Assembly: GCA_903896585.1 (NCBI GenBank) | Contig: CAITYI010000110.1 | Coordinates: 1 to 8,135 of the forward strand | DNA from: an uncultured bacterium | GTDB lineage: Bacteria > Actinomycetota > Actinomycetes > S36-B12 | Length of the DNA: 8,135 bases | Reading direction: 5' to 3' | Shown: positions 1 to 6,558 of the stretch, piece by piece | Layout of the letters: the number at the start of each line of letters is the position of its first letter | Position numbering within the stretch: position 1 is the stretch's first letter | Notes under the pieces: model-generated | The model's input: the letters and a program-made list of their open reading frames with translations, nothing else | Told to the model about the DNA's origin: nothing | Database searches by the model: none | Translations under genes and position numbers: made by a program

Positions 1-1722
1 ATCCGCAAGAAGGCCGGCAAACTGGTCAATTTGGAAACCCTGTTGGGCTCGGATCCACTCCCAGACTCCACCACCGGCATTGGCCACACTCGGTGGGCGA
101 CCCACGGTGGTCCCACCGATGGCAATGCCCACCCCCATGTCAGTTCCAATCGACGGGTGGCCGTTATTCACAACGGGATCATCGAAAATTTCCAACGTCT
201 GCGAACCGAATTAGAACAATCCGGGGTGGTGTTGGAATCTGAAACTGACACTGAGATCGTGGCGCACCTGATCGCTCACATCCTTCCTGAGTTGAACAAT
301 GACCTTCCCAAAGCAATGCAGTCGGTGTGCTCGAGACTGGAGGGCGCATTCACCCTGGTGGTCATTGATCGTGATCAGCCAGACCTGGTGGTGGGTGCTC
401 GCCGGAATTCCCCGTTGGTAGTTGGTTTGGGCACCGATGGAAACTTCCTGGCATCCGATGTTGCCGCATTTGTGGAGCACACAAAAGATGCCCTTGAACT
501 CGGTCAAGATCAAATTGTGATTCTTCGCGCCGACTCGGTCGAAGTCACCGACTTCTCCGGCAACCCGGTTGAATCCAAACCCTTCACCATTGACTGGGAC
601 ACCTCTGCGGCCGAAAAAGGTGGCCACGATCTGTTCATGCTCAAAGAGATTTATGAACAGCCCAAGGCGGTAAAGGATTCGCTCCTTGGTCGAATCGATG
701 AATCACACCGGATCAAGCTTGATGAACTCAATATTGACCCCGTGGTGTTGCGCGAAATCAACAAGGTAATTGTTGTTGCCTGCGGAACGGCTGCACATGC
801 TGGCATGTTGGCGAAATACGCGATTGAGCACTGGACTCATTTGCCGGTTGATGTTGAACTCGCCAGTGAATTCCGTTACCGCGATCCGATTGTCGGACCC
901 GATGCACTCGTGATTGCGATCTCCCAATCTGGTGAAACCATGGACACCCTCATGGCATTGCGTTACGCCAAGGAGCAGGGTGCTCGCACCCTTGCGATTT
1001 GTAACACGGTTGGCTCCACCATTCCGCGTGAATCCGATGCTGTGATTTACACCTACGCGGGTCCAGAGATCGCTGTCGCTTCCACCAAGGCTTTTCTCAC
1101 CCAGATCACAGCTACTTATTTGGTGGGACTTTTCCTTGCTCAGGTCCGTGGCAGCATGTTCGAAGATGAAATCCGGGCGGTGTTGGCTGATCTCAATGAC
1201 ATGTCTCAGAAAGTTGATCTTGTTCTTGATACCGCTGAGCCCGTTCGGGAATTGGCGCGTGAGCTCGCCAATGCGCGATCCGTTCTATTCCTTGGCCGCC
1301 ACGTGGGCTACCCGGTGGCTTTGGAAGGAGCATTAAAACTCAAAGAGCTGGCCTACATGCACGCTGAAGGTTTTCCGGCGGGGGAACTCAAGCACGGTCC
1401 CATTGCTTTAATTGAAGAAGGAATCCCCGTGGTGGTGATTGTTCCTTCGCCACGTGGTCGCGCTGTTTTGCACGACAAAATTGTTTCTAATATTCAAGAG
1501 GTTCGGGCCCGCGGTGCTCTTGTGATTGCAATAGCCGAAGAAGGCGATGAAAGTATTGTGCCTTTTGCCGATCACATTATTCGAATCCCAGCAGTACCCA
1601 CCCTGATGCAGCCACTCGTAGCAGTTGTTCCCTTACAAATTTTCGCCTGTGAAATGGCCACGGTAAAGGGCCACGATGTTGATCAGCCGCGCAATCTCGC
1701 CAAGTCCGTCACCGTCGAGTAG
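1..1722 (+). CDS. glmS: Glutamine-fructose-6-phosphate aminotransferase (isomerizing), 5'-truncated by window edge
   Basis: Makes glucosamine-6-phosphate from fructose-6-phosphate and glutamine in the cytoplasm, the first committed step to UDP-GlcNAc and peptidoglycan. The frame is open from base 1, so the gene begins outside the window. By comparison with the roughly 610-620-residue family, about 45-50 N-terminal residues are missing, including the Cys nucleophile. The visible 573 residues show the rest of the glutaminase domain (HTRWATHG near residues 29-36, HNGIIENF 57-64), then two SIS sugar-isomerase domains (CGTAAHA from 261, SQSGET 308-313; GRHVGYP near 432-438). Residues matching the E. 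coli isomerase catalytic set are present: Glu449 in KLKE, His465 in ELKHGP and Lys568 in the C-terminal RNLAKSVTVE. The reading frame is intact throughout. A TTG at 31 is internal, not a start. The stop is a TAG inside a 14-bp tandem duplication. The next gene starts 25 bases downstream on the same strand. Confidence 0.97.
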   Translation: MRKKAGKLVNLETLLGSDPLPDSTTGIGHTRWATHGGPTDGNAHPHVSSNRRVAVIHNGIIENFQRLRTELEQSGVVLESETDTEIVAHLIAHILPELNNDLPKAMQSVCSRLEGAFTLVVIDRDQPDLVVGARRNSPLVVGLGTDGNFLASDVAAFVEHTKDALELGQDQIVILRADSVEVTDFSGNPVESKPFTIDWDTSAAEKGGHDLFMLKEIYEQPKAVKDSLLGRIDESHRIKLDELNIDPVVLREINKVIVVACGTAAHAGMLAKYAIEHWTHLPVDVELASEFRYRDPIVGPDALVIAISQSGETMDTLMALRYAKEQGARTLAICNTVGSTIPRESDAVIYTYAGPEIAVASTKAFLTQITATYLVGLFLAQVRGSMFEDEIRAVLADLNDMSQKVDLVLDTAEPVRELARELANARSVLFLGRHVGYPVALEGALKLKELAYMHAEGFPAGELKHGPIALIEEGIPVVVIVPSPRGRAVLHDKIVSNIQEVRARGALVIAIAEEGDESIVPFADHIIRIPAVPTLMQPLVAVVPLQIFACEMATVKGHDVDQPRNLAKSVTVE

Positions 1723-1735
1723 TCACCGTCGAGTA
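1708..1735. repeat. Perfect 14-bp tandem duplication across the glmS stop codon
   Basis: GTCACCGTCGAGTA occurs twice with no spacer (1708-1721 and 1722-1735). The first copy encodes the last codons of glmS, and the junction creates the TAG stop. If one copy is removed in silico, the conserved C-terminus VTVE is unchanged and the stop becomes TAA, with 11 instead of 25 bases before the next start codon. The duplication therefore looks like a recent replication-slippage event that left the protein untouched but lengthened the intergenic spacer. Confidence 0.9.
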
Positions 1736-1747
1736 AGTGAGTCTCTT

Positions 1748-3199
1748 ATGAACGGAATCCTCCCGGTGTTCTATGGGGAGCAAATACGTGCAGCAGAAGA
1801 GCGAGCATTTGCAATCACCGCCCCCGGTGAGCTCATGCAGCGAGCATCCTTCGCACTGGGGGTTGGTTGCGCGAGTGCCCTCGAAGAAATTTACGGCCGT
1901 GTTTACGGGACCACCGCCGTCATTGTCGTTGGCCCTGGGAATAACGGGGCAGATGCGCTCTATGCGGGGGCGTATCTGGCAAAGCGCGGTGTCAAAGTAA
2001 CCGCCCACTGTGTGGTTCCGGGCGTGTTTCACCCTGAAGGTATGCGGGCATTTATGTCAGCAGGCGGACTAATGGCTGACTGCATTGGTCAAGATTTTGA
2101 TCTTGTTGTTGACGGAATCGCTGGGCTGGGAAGTGGCCGCCCAGTGGACACAACCCTTGCTCACTGGATCAACACCCAAGCATTTGTGGTTAGCGTGGAT
2201 ATACCCAGCGGAGTCAATGCCGATACGGGTGAGTGTTCACTGGATTCGAGTGTGCACGCTGACCTGACCTTCACTTTTGGTGCATTAAAGCCAGGTGTGG
2301 TGCTCAGCCCCGGCTCAGAGTCCGCGGGTGAAGTTGAGATTGTTGATATTGGTCTGGAGCTGAGTGAAATCCCAGACCTGTGCGTGATGCTGCCTGAAGC
2401 AGCCGAGGAATTCCTTAGTCCACCGCAATTTGATGCCTACAAGTATTCCCGCGGAGTCGTGGGAATCGCTGCTGGATCCAAGGCGTATCCGGGTGCTGCA
2501 CAGTTGACCGTGTTGGGTGCGGAGTACACGGGTGTTGGCATGGTCATGTTTGCTGACATTGGTGATTTCGAGTCGGGAATCACTCAGGAGTTCCCCCAAG
2601 TTGTCATGGCGAACTCCACCTCACCTCGAGTCACAGCGTGGGGAGTGGGCCCCGGTTTCTCTGGCACCGATTCAGAATATGAATTCCTCACGCAGATACT
2701 TTCCGGGTCTTTGCCCGTTGTCCTTGATGCCGGCGCCCTCACGGCTGTTGCCCAGTCTGCTGATTTGCGGGCAGTGGTGCAAACAAGATCAGCACTCACC
2801 GTGGTCACACCGCACGTGGGGGAGTTCCGACAATTATTCCCAGACCTTGGCGATCCCACTTGGGTTAATGTGCGCCACGCGGCAAAGACCTTGAACGCAA
2901 TAGTCGTGGCAAAAGGTCCGCGCACAATAATGTGCGATCCCGGCGGCTCAAGTTTTGTTGATATTGAGGGAACTTCGGCATTAGCAACCGCGGGATCAGG
3001 CGATGTCCTCACCGGCAATATTGCAGGTCTACTCGCCGCCCATGCCGAGCAAGTGGAGCAGTCAGTCTCCCGTGCACTTGAAGTTGTTGCGGCGGGTGTC
3101 TGGATGCACGGGCGCGCTGGTCGCATTGCTGCGGATTCCACCGTGACACCCACTGCCGTTGACATTGGTCTTGCCTGCGCGGAAGTGAGAACAGGGTGA
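1748..3199 (+). CDS. nnr: Bifunctional NAD(P)H-hydrate epimerase / ADP-dependent NAD(P)H-hydrate dehydratase (NnrE-NnrD fusion)
   Basis: Repairs hydrated, inactive NADHX and NADPHX: the N-terminal YjeF_N domain interconverts the R and S epimers and the C-terminal ribokinase-like domain dehydrates the S form using ADP. The 483 residues carry both halves. Epimerase signatures are GPGNNGAD (62-69, with Ala where Gly is commoner), VDGIAGLGSG (121-130, Asp122 likely catalytic) and VDIPSGVNAD (150-159). Dehydratase signatures are KYSRGVVG (232-239), GVGPGFSG (299-306), TPHVGEF (354-360) and the anion-hole/catalytic ATAGSGDVLTG (413-423, Asp419). The length is normal for the fusion. The ATG at 1748 was chosen because the protein then starts like the family (short lead into FYGEQIRAAEERA); an open extension back to 1676 would run through the end of glmS. 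Only a weak purine-rich AAGTGAG (1735-1741) precedes it. Its TGA overlaps the GTG of alr by four bases. Confidence 0.95.
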   Translation: MNGILPVFYGEQIRAAEERAFAITAPGELMQRASFALGVGCASALEEIYGRVYGTTAVIVVGPGNNGADALYAGAYLAKRGVKVTAHCVVPGVFHPEGMRAFMSAGGLMADCIGQDFDLVVDGIAGLGSGRPVDTTLAHWINTQAFVVSVDIPSGVNADTGECSLDSSVHADLTFTFGALKPGVVLSPGSESAGEVEIVDIGLELSEIPDLCVMLPEAAEEFLSPPQFDAYKYSRGVVGIAAGSKAYPGAAQLTVLGAEYTGVGMVMFADIGDFESGITQEFPQVVMANSTSPRVTAWGVGPGFSGTDSEYEFLTQILSGSLPVVLDAGALTAVAQSADLRAVVQTRSALTVVTPHVGEFRQLFPDLGDPTWVNVRHAAKTLNAIVVAKGPRTIMCDPGGSSFVDIEGTSALATAGSGDVLTGNIAGLLAAHAEQVEQSVSRALEVVAAGVWMHGRAGRIAADSTVTPTAVDIGLACAEVRTG

Positions 3200-4335
3200 A
3201 TCCATCTCGTGCGCGGGCAGTGATCTCCACTGATGCATTACTTCGAAATTTCGATCACGTACGTGAAGTGTGCGGGGTTAATGCCATGGCGGTGGTGAAA
3301 GCAGATGCTTATGGCCACGGGGTGGGACGGATCGCCCCGCTTTTACGCGAGCATGGAGTCGAGTGGTTGGGGGTGGCGCTCCCCTCGGAGGCGCTCGCAC
3401 TTCGGGCAGCTGGCGACACTGGGAACATTCTTTCTTGGTTGAGTACACCGGGAGATCCGGACATCAGTTCATGTGTTGTTGCGGACGTTGATCTTTCAGT
3501 GTCATCTGCTCGTGAGCTAGATGAAATTGCTCAAGCTGCTCTCAAAAACAATCATGTGGCGAATATTCATTTGAAAATTGATACCGGACTGTCACGCAAT
3601 GGAATTATGTTGGCGGACCTGGCGCAGATCATCCCGAGTCTCACTGAATCAATTGACCGCGGTTACGTTCGCTTACGGGGTGTGTGGAGTCATTTAGCGA
3701 ATGCTGACCACCATAATCTTGAGTTCTCCACCGCGAGTGTGAACCAACAGGTAGCGGTATTTAACTTCGCCTTAAATATATTGGCATCGGCTGGGCTTAA
3801 CCCTGACCTAAAACACCTAGGGAATACGGCCGGTGCTCTGTGGCATCCATCTACTCATTTCGACCTTGTTCGAATTGGGATTGGCATGTTTGGTCTCTCG
3901 CCCAATGCTGATCGAGCCACGTCAGGATCTTTGGGTCTAACTCCCGTTATGCACGTGCAGGCTCGAATATCTCAGGTGAAGGAGATCCCGGTGGGATCGG
4001 GCGTTTCATATTCACACACGTGGATTGCTACCGAACCAACACGGGTGGCACTAATTCCAGTTGGTTATGCAGATGGAATCCCGCGTAATCTCAGCAATAA
4101 TCTTCAATTCGCAGTCAGAGGCTTACCGGTTACGCAAATTGGGACGGTCGCCATGGATCAATGTGTTGTGAATGTGAGCGGTCTCGATTCCGTAGCGGCG
4201 GGTGACATTGTGGATATTTTTGGACCTGGATTATCCGGTGAATTGACCGCGGATCAGTGGGCGCAGCACATGAACTCGGTGGGATACGAGATTATTACTC
4301 GAATTGGCGCGCGGATACCCAAGGAATACACCTGA
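3196..4335 (+). CDS. alr: Alanine racemase (PLP-dependent)
   Basis: Interconverts L- and D-alanine, supplying D-alanine for the peptidoglycan stem peptide; cytoplasmic homodimer. The 379 residues match the usual family length. The N-terminal PLP-barrel has VVKADAYGHG (33-42) with Lys35 as the Schiff-base lysine. DTGLSRNG (129-136) holds the conserved Arg134, and SHLANAD (165-171) and VRIGIGMFG (225-233, Arg226 near the pyridine nitrogen) follow. The C-terminal domain has the second catalytic base Tyr272 in GVSYSHTW, then PVGYADGIPRN, VAMDQ (Met320) and YEIITRIGARIP near the end. The start is GTG at 3196, embedded in GTGA with the stop of the preceding gene. No strong ribosome binding site precedes it, so translational coupling is likely. 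Co-location with glmS puts two peptidoglycan precursor enzymes in one cluster, with the NAD(P)HX repair enzyme between them as in many actinobacteria. Confidence 0.97.
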   Translation: MNPSRARAVISTDALLRNFDHVREVCGVNAMAVVKADAYGHGVGRIAPLLREHGVEWLGVALPSEALALRAAGDTGNILSWLSTPGDPDISSCVVADVDLSVSSARELDEIAQAALKNNHVANIHLKIDTGLSRNGIMLADLAQIIPSLTESIDRGYVRLRGVWSHLANADHHNLEFSTASVNQQVAVFNFALNILASAGLNPDLKHLGNTAGALWHPSTHFDLVRIGIGMFGLSPNADRATSGSLGLTPVMHVQARISQVKEIPVGSGVSYSHTWIATEPTRVALIPVGYADGIPRNLSNNLQFAVRGLPVTQIGTVAMDQCVVNVSGLDSVAAGDIVDIFGPGLSGELTADQWAQHMNSVGYEIITRIGARIPKEYT

Positions 4336-4341
4336 ACAGGT

Positions 4342-4370
4342 ATTTTGACCCGACAGACATTAATTTTGAC
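4342..4370. repeat. Direct repeat ATTTTGAC x2, 21-bp period, in the alr-hydrolase spacer
   Basis: The 57-base spacer 4336-4392 is distinctly AT-richer than its flanks. It holds two exact copies of ATTTTGAC at 4342-4349 and 4363-4370. The 21-bp period is close to two DNA helical turns, so both would face the same side. Each contains TTGAC, resembling a -35 element, but I find no TATAAT-like hexamer about 17 bases beyond either copy. Operator, internal promoter or chance are all possible; the function is not shown by the sequence. Confidence 0.35.
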
Positions 4371-4373
4371 TTC

Positions 4374-4383
4374 AAGGTGGTGA
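4374..4383 (+). promoter_or_regulatory. Strong Shine-Dalgarno-like sequence before the hydrolase gene
   Basis: AAGGTGGTGA differs from the extended anti-16S complement AAGGAGGTGA at one base, the best ribosome-binding match I noticed upstream of any gene here. It helps fix the GTG at 4393 as the start: an in-frame TGA at 4381-4383 excludes anything upstream, and 4393 is the first usable start codon after it. The AGGTGG core lies 12 bases from that GTG, somewhat longer than ideal. The following gene therefore seems to initiate independently rather than by coupling. Confidence 0.6.
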
Positions 4384-4392
4384 AATTTTCCG

Positions 4393-5490
4393 GTGGCAGT
4401 TGATCTCCCTCGCGCCGCTGGTCGTGCGGCACTTTCTCTCGGTGCCCTGGCCTTGGGTGCGGCCGCAGGCGCTGCCGCTGAGCGATTGGTCATGCGGCTG
4501 AGCGCCAGCACCGATACCGAATCTGACCTCAGCGAGTACTCGTCACTGAAAGGTGAGCGTCACGAGGTGTTTACATCCGATGGCGCGGTGCTGATCGCGG
4601 AAATTGATCACCTTGAAGGTTCGGATTTCACAATTGTCATGCCGCACGGATTCGCTCTCAATCGGCACTCATGGTTTTATCAGCGTCAGGCACTTCGACC
4701 ATTCGCAAATATCGTGGTGTATGACCAACGGGGTCACGGTGAGTCGACCTATGTAGAAGATGCTCAGGAACGTGATCACAGCATTGATCAACTGGGTCGC
4801 GATCTCTATTCAGTCATTCAGCAATGTGTACCTACTCGCAAGATGATTCTGATTGGTCATTCCATGGGAGGAATGTCGATACTTGCGCTCGCTGATCAGC
4901 ATCCTGAACTCTTCGGTACTCGGGTTGTTGGTGTCGGGCTTATTGCTACCGCAGCATCTGCCGTTGCCAGCACCACCCTCGGATTGCCCCGGCCGCTCGC
5001 GCGAGTCGTGCAAGGTGCATTACCCGGTGTGGCTAATGTCGTGTCTCGCGGCGGAGATCTAATTGCCCACAGCAGGTGGAGTAAAAGTGATTTCGGCCTC
5101 CTCTTGACTCGACTGTATTCATTCGGTTCAGTTGCGCCCACCCACGCGGGGGAGTTTGTTGCTGACATGATCGCTGGCACTGACTTCAGGATTTTGGTTG
5201 ACTTCCTGCCAAATCTTTATGACCACGACAAGCGTTCAGCGCTGAAGGTTTTGCAAGGGGTAGAAACACTGGTCATTGTGGGAGAATCTGATCGGTTGAC
5301 CCCACCGGCTCAAAGTGATGCGATCATTGAGGCGGTCCCTGGCGCTGAACTGGTAGTGCTTGCCGAGAGTGGACACATGGTCACGATTGAGCGTCCGATC
5401 GAAGTAAATGAATTACTCGTGGCATTTGTTGAGAAAGTCATTACGGACCACAAAAATTCTGCGAGGGATGAAACTCTTGCGGGTGCATAG
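4393..5490 (+). CDS. Alpha/beta-fold hydrolase, substrate unknown, with N-terminal hydrophobic helix
   Basis: A serine hydrolase of the alpha/beta fold, 365 residues. The probable catalytic triad is visible: Ser157 in the elbow GHSMGG (155-160), Asp300 in GESDRLTPP, and His328 in ESGHMVTIE. MPHGFALN (83-90) is the usual HG oxyanion-hole region, and YDQRGHGES (110-118) is another classic motif. Residues about 9-29 form an Ala/Leu/Gly-rich hydrophobic stretch followed by Glu-Arg. It could anchor the protein in the membrane or act as an uncleaved signal; there is no lipobox and no obvious AXA cleavage site. A cap-like segment lies between about 190 and 280. From memory, a hydrolase of this kind recurs between alr and tsaE in many actinobacteria, so its position looks conserved, yet nothing in the motifs gives a substrate (esterase, lipase, peptidase and epoxide hydrolase remain open). 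The last 23 bases overlap tsaE. Confidence 0.9.
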   Translation: MAVDLPRAAGRAALSLGALALGAAAGAAAERLVMRLSASTDTESDLSEYSSLKGERHEVFTSDGAVLIAEIDHLEGSDFTIVMPHGFALNRHSWFYQRQALRPFANIVVYDQRGHGESTYVEDAQERDHSIDQLGRDLYSVIQQCVPTRKMILIGHSMGGMSILALADQHPELFGTRVVGVGLIATAASAVASTTLGLPRPLARVVQGALPGVANVVSRGGDLIAHSRWSKSDFGLLLTRLYSFGSVAPTHAGEFVADMIAGTDFRILVDFLPNLYDHDKRSALKVLQGVETLVIVGESDRLTPPAQSDAIIEAVPGAELVVLAESGHMVTIERPIEVNELLVAFVEKVITDHKNSARDETLAGA

Positions 5491-5935
5491 CGCCACCGAG
5501 ATGCAGGAATTCGGTGCGAGAATTGCATCTGCCGCACAATCTTCCGACGTCATCATTCTCACTGGGGAATTGGGTGCAGGGAAAACCACGTTTGCCCAAG
5601 GTGTGGCGCGTGGCTTAGGAATAACCGAGCCCGTGACCAGTCCAACTTTTGTGCTATCCAAGAGATACCTGGGAACTCCCCTAGAGCTTTTGCATCTTGA
5701 TGTGTACCGAATTTCCTCTGCGGGCGAACTCCTTGATCTTTGGTCGGAATCAGAGGCACAGCATGCACTCACTCTTGTGGAGTGGGGAGCACCGTGGCTG
5801 GGTGAATTTGGCAGTTCAGTCGCGGAATTGGTTTTTAAGGCACCGATAACAGGTGAGGTTGATACCCGCGAAATTGAATTGGTTATGCATTCGGAGAATG
5901 TTGATCTGGTTAACCGAATCATTGGTGTCATGTGA
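5468..5935 (+). CDS. tsaE: tRNA threonylcarbamoyladenosine biosynthesis ATPase TsaE
   Basis: ATPase subunit that drives the TsaB-TsaD complex in forming t6A at position 37 of ANN-decoding tRNAs. The 155 residues match the family (about 150). Seen: Walker A GELGAGKTT (33-41, Lys39), the switch-like TSPTF (57-61), HLDVYR (76-81) and LVEWG (103-107), all standard TsaE signatures. Start choice: ATG 5468 gives the family-like N-terminus leading to a short helix before Walker A and overlaps the hydrolase by 23 bases. GAGGG touches this ATG, too close for normal pairing, but sits nine bases before an in-frame TTG at 5477, so TTG 5477 is a real alternative costing three residues. An upstream ATG at 5408 would add 20 residues unlike the family and overlap the hydrolase by 83 bases. 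The stop overlaps the tsaB start by four bases. Confidence 0.94.
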   Translation: MKLLRVHSATEMQEFGARIASAAQSSDVIILTGELGAGKTTFAQGVARGLGITEPVTSPTFVLSKRYLGTPLELLHLDVYRISSAGELLDLWSESEAQHALTLVEWGAPWLGEFGSSVAELVFKAPITGEVDTREIELVMHSENVDLVNRIIGVM

Positions 5936-6558
5936 AGCGAATTCTTGCCATTGATACCTCAACGGACATGAGCACGCTGGCACTTGTTGACGGAGATCAG
6001 GTAATCGGCTCGGCGGAGCACACAGATGCCCGAGGACACGTTGAGGCGATCGGAACGCTGTTTACTCAAATCCCGGAACTGGACCGCAGCAATAGTGAAT
6101 TTCGAATCCCTGACTTGATCGTGTGTGGTGTTGGCCCAGGTCCATTTACCGGGTTGCGCGTGGGTATTGCCTTTGGTGAGACCCTCGCATTTGCTTGGGG
6201 AATTCCAGTTGAGGGCATCTGTTCACTGGATGCTGTTGCACACGGCATTGTCCGCACTGAAAAGTTGAGCGGCGACTTTGTGGCGGCGATACCGGCACGC
6301 AGGGGTGAGTATTACTGGGCGAGTTATACCCAGTTCGGTCAAAGAATTTCTGGCCCCCACGTGAACTCGACGGAACAGGTTGAGAGCAATCCGCTCCCCA
6401 TAAAGACCGGATTTTTCCCCTGGGGGGTGGATCTTGCGCACTGCGTCGGAGTGGCTCAGGAACTCGCGGTCACACCCCTGTATTTGCGCCCCCCCGATGC
6501 CCAACCGCAGGCTCCGAATCTGGGCGTGAATGTCGGAATGGGTCCCCATGAGCAGTGA
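5932..6558 (+). CDS. tsaB: tRNA threonylcarbamoyladenosine biosynthesis protein TsaB
   Basis: Non-catalytic ASKHA-fold partner that dimerises with TsaD in the t6A synthase. The 208 residues begin with the phosphate-1-like MKRILAIDTS, followed by the conserved VGPGPFTGLRVGIAFG (67-82) and GICSLDAVA (95-103). IPARRGEYYWASY (120-132) corresponds to the usual DARRGE(V/Y)Y element, with Pro at the position commonly held by Asp. PLYLRPPDA (182-190) is the typical C-terminal family signature. The tail after it (about 18 residues) is unremarkable and overlaps the next gene. The GTG at 5932 lies in GTGA with the tsaE stop and has no visible ribosome binding site, implying reinitiation. The Arg-Pro-Pro codons at 6487-6495 create a run of seven C (6489-6495), and a run of six G lies at 6422-6427; the frame is nevertheless intact on both sides. 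Confidence 0.93.
   Translation: MKRILAIDTSTDMSTLALVDGDQVIGSAEHTDARGHVEAIGTLFTQIPELDRSNSEFRIPDLIVCGVGPGPFTGLRVGIAFGETLAFAWGIPVEGICSLDAVAHGIVRTEKLSGDFVAAIPARRGEYYWASYTQFGQRISGPHVNSTEQVESNPLPIKTGFFPWGVDLAHCVGVAQELAVTPLYLRPPDAQPQAPNLGVNVGMGPHEQ

Noticed and set aside
31..33. TTG as the start of glmS
   Set aside because: The frame is open from base 1, and the upstream residues (IRKKAGKLVN) fit the family alignment, so the gene is truncated by the window edge.
211..627. 138-codon minus-strand open frame opposite glmS
   Set aside because: The plus-strand glutaminase domain explains the region; the antisense peptide is not recognisable.
1676..1747. Upstream start for the NAD(P)HX repair enzyme
   Set aside because: It would add a Ser/Pro-rich leader read out of frame through the end of glmS and the tandem repeat; ATG 1748 gives the family-like N-terminus.
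2584..3165. 193-codon minus-strand open frame opposite the nnr gene
   Set aside because: It is the antisense of the conserved dehydratase domain; the peptide has no recognisable motif and the plus-strand frame carries all family signatures.
4345..4371. Sigma-70-type promoter from TTGACC or TTGACT in the alr-hydrolase spacer
   Set aside because: No TATAAT-like hexamer at 16-18 bases from either; TAATTT at 4361 is only 10 bases from the first.
5413..5931. 172-codon minus-strand open frame opposite tsaE
   Set aside because: It mirrors the full span of a well-supported tsaE; the composition is Ser/Pro/Arg-rich as expected from antisense reading, with no domain visible.
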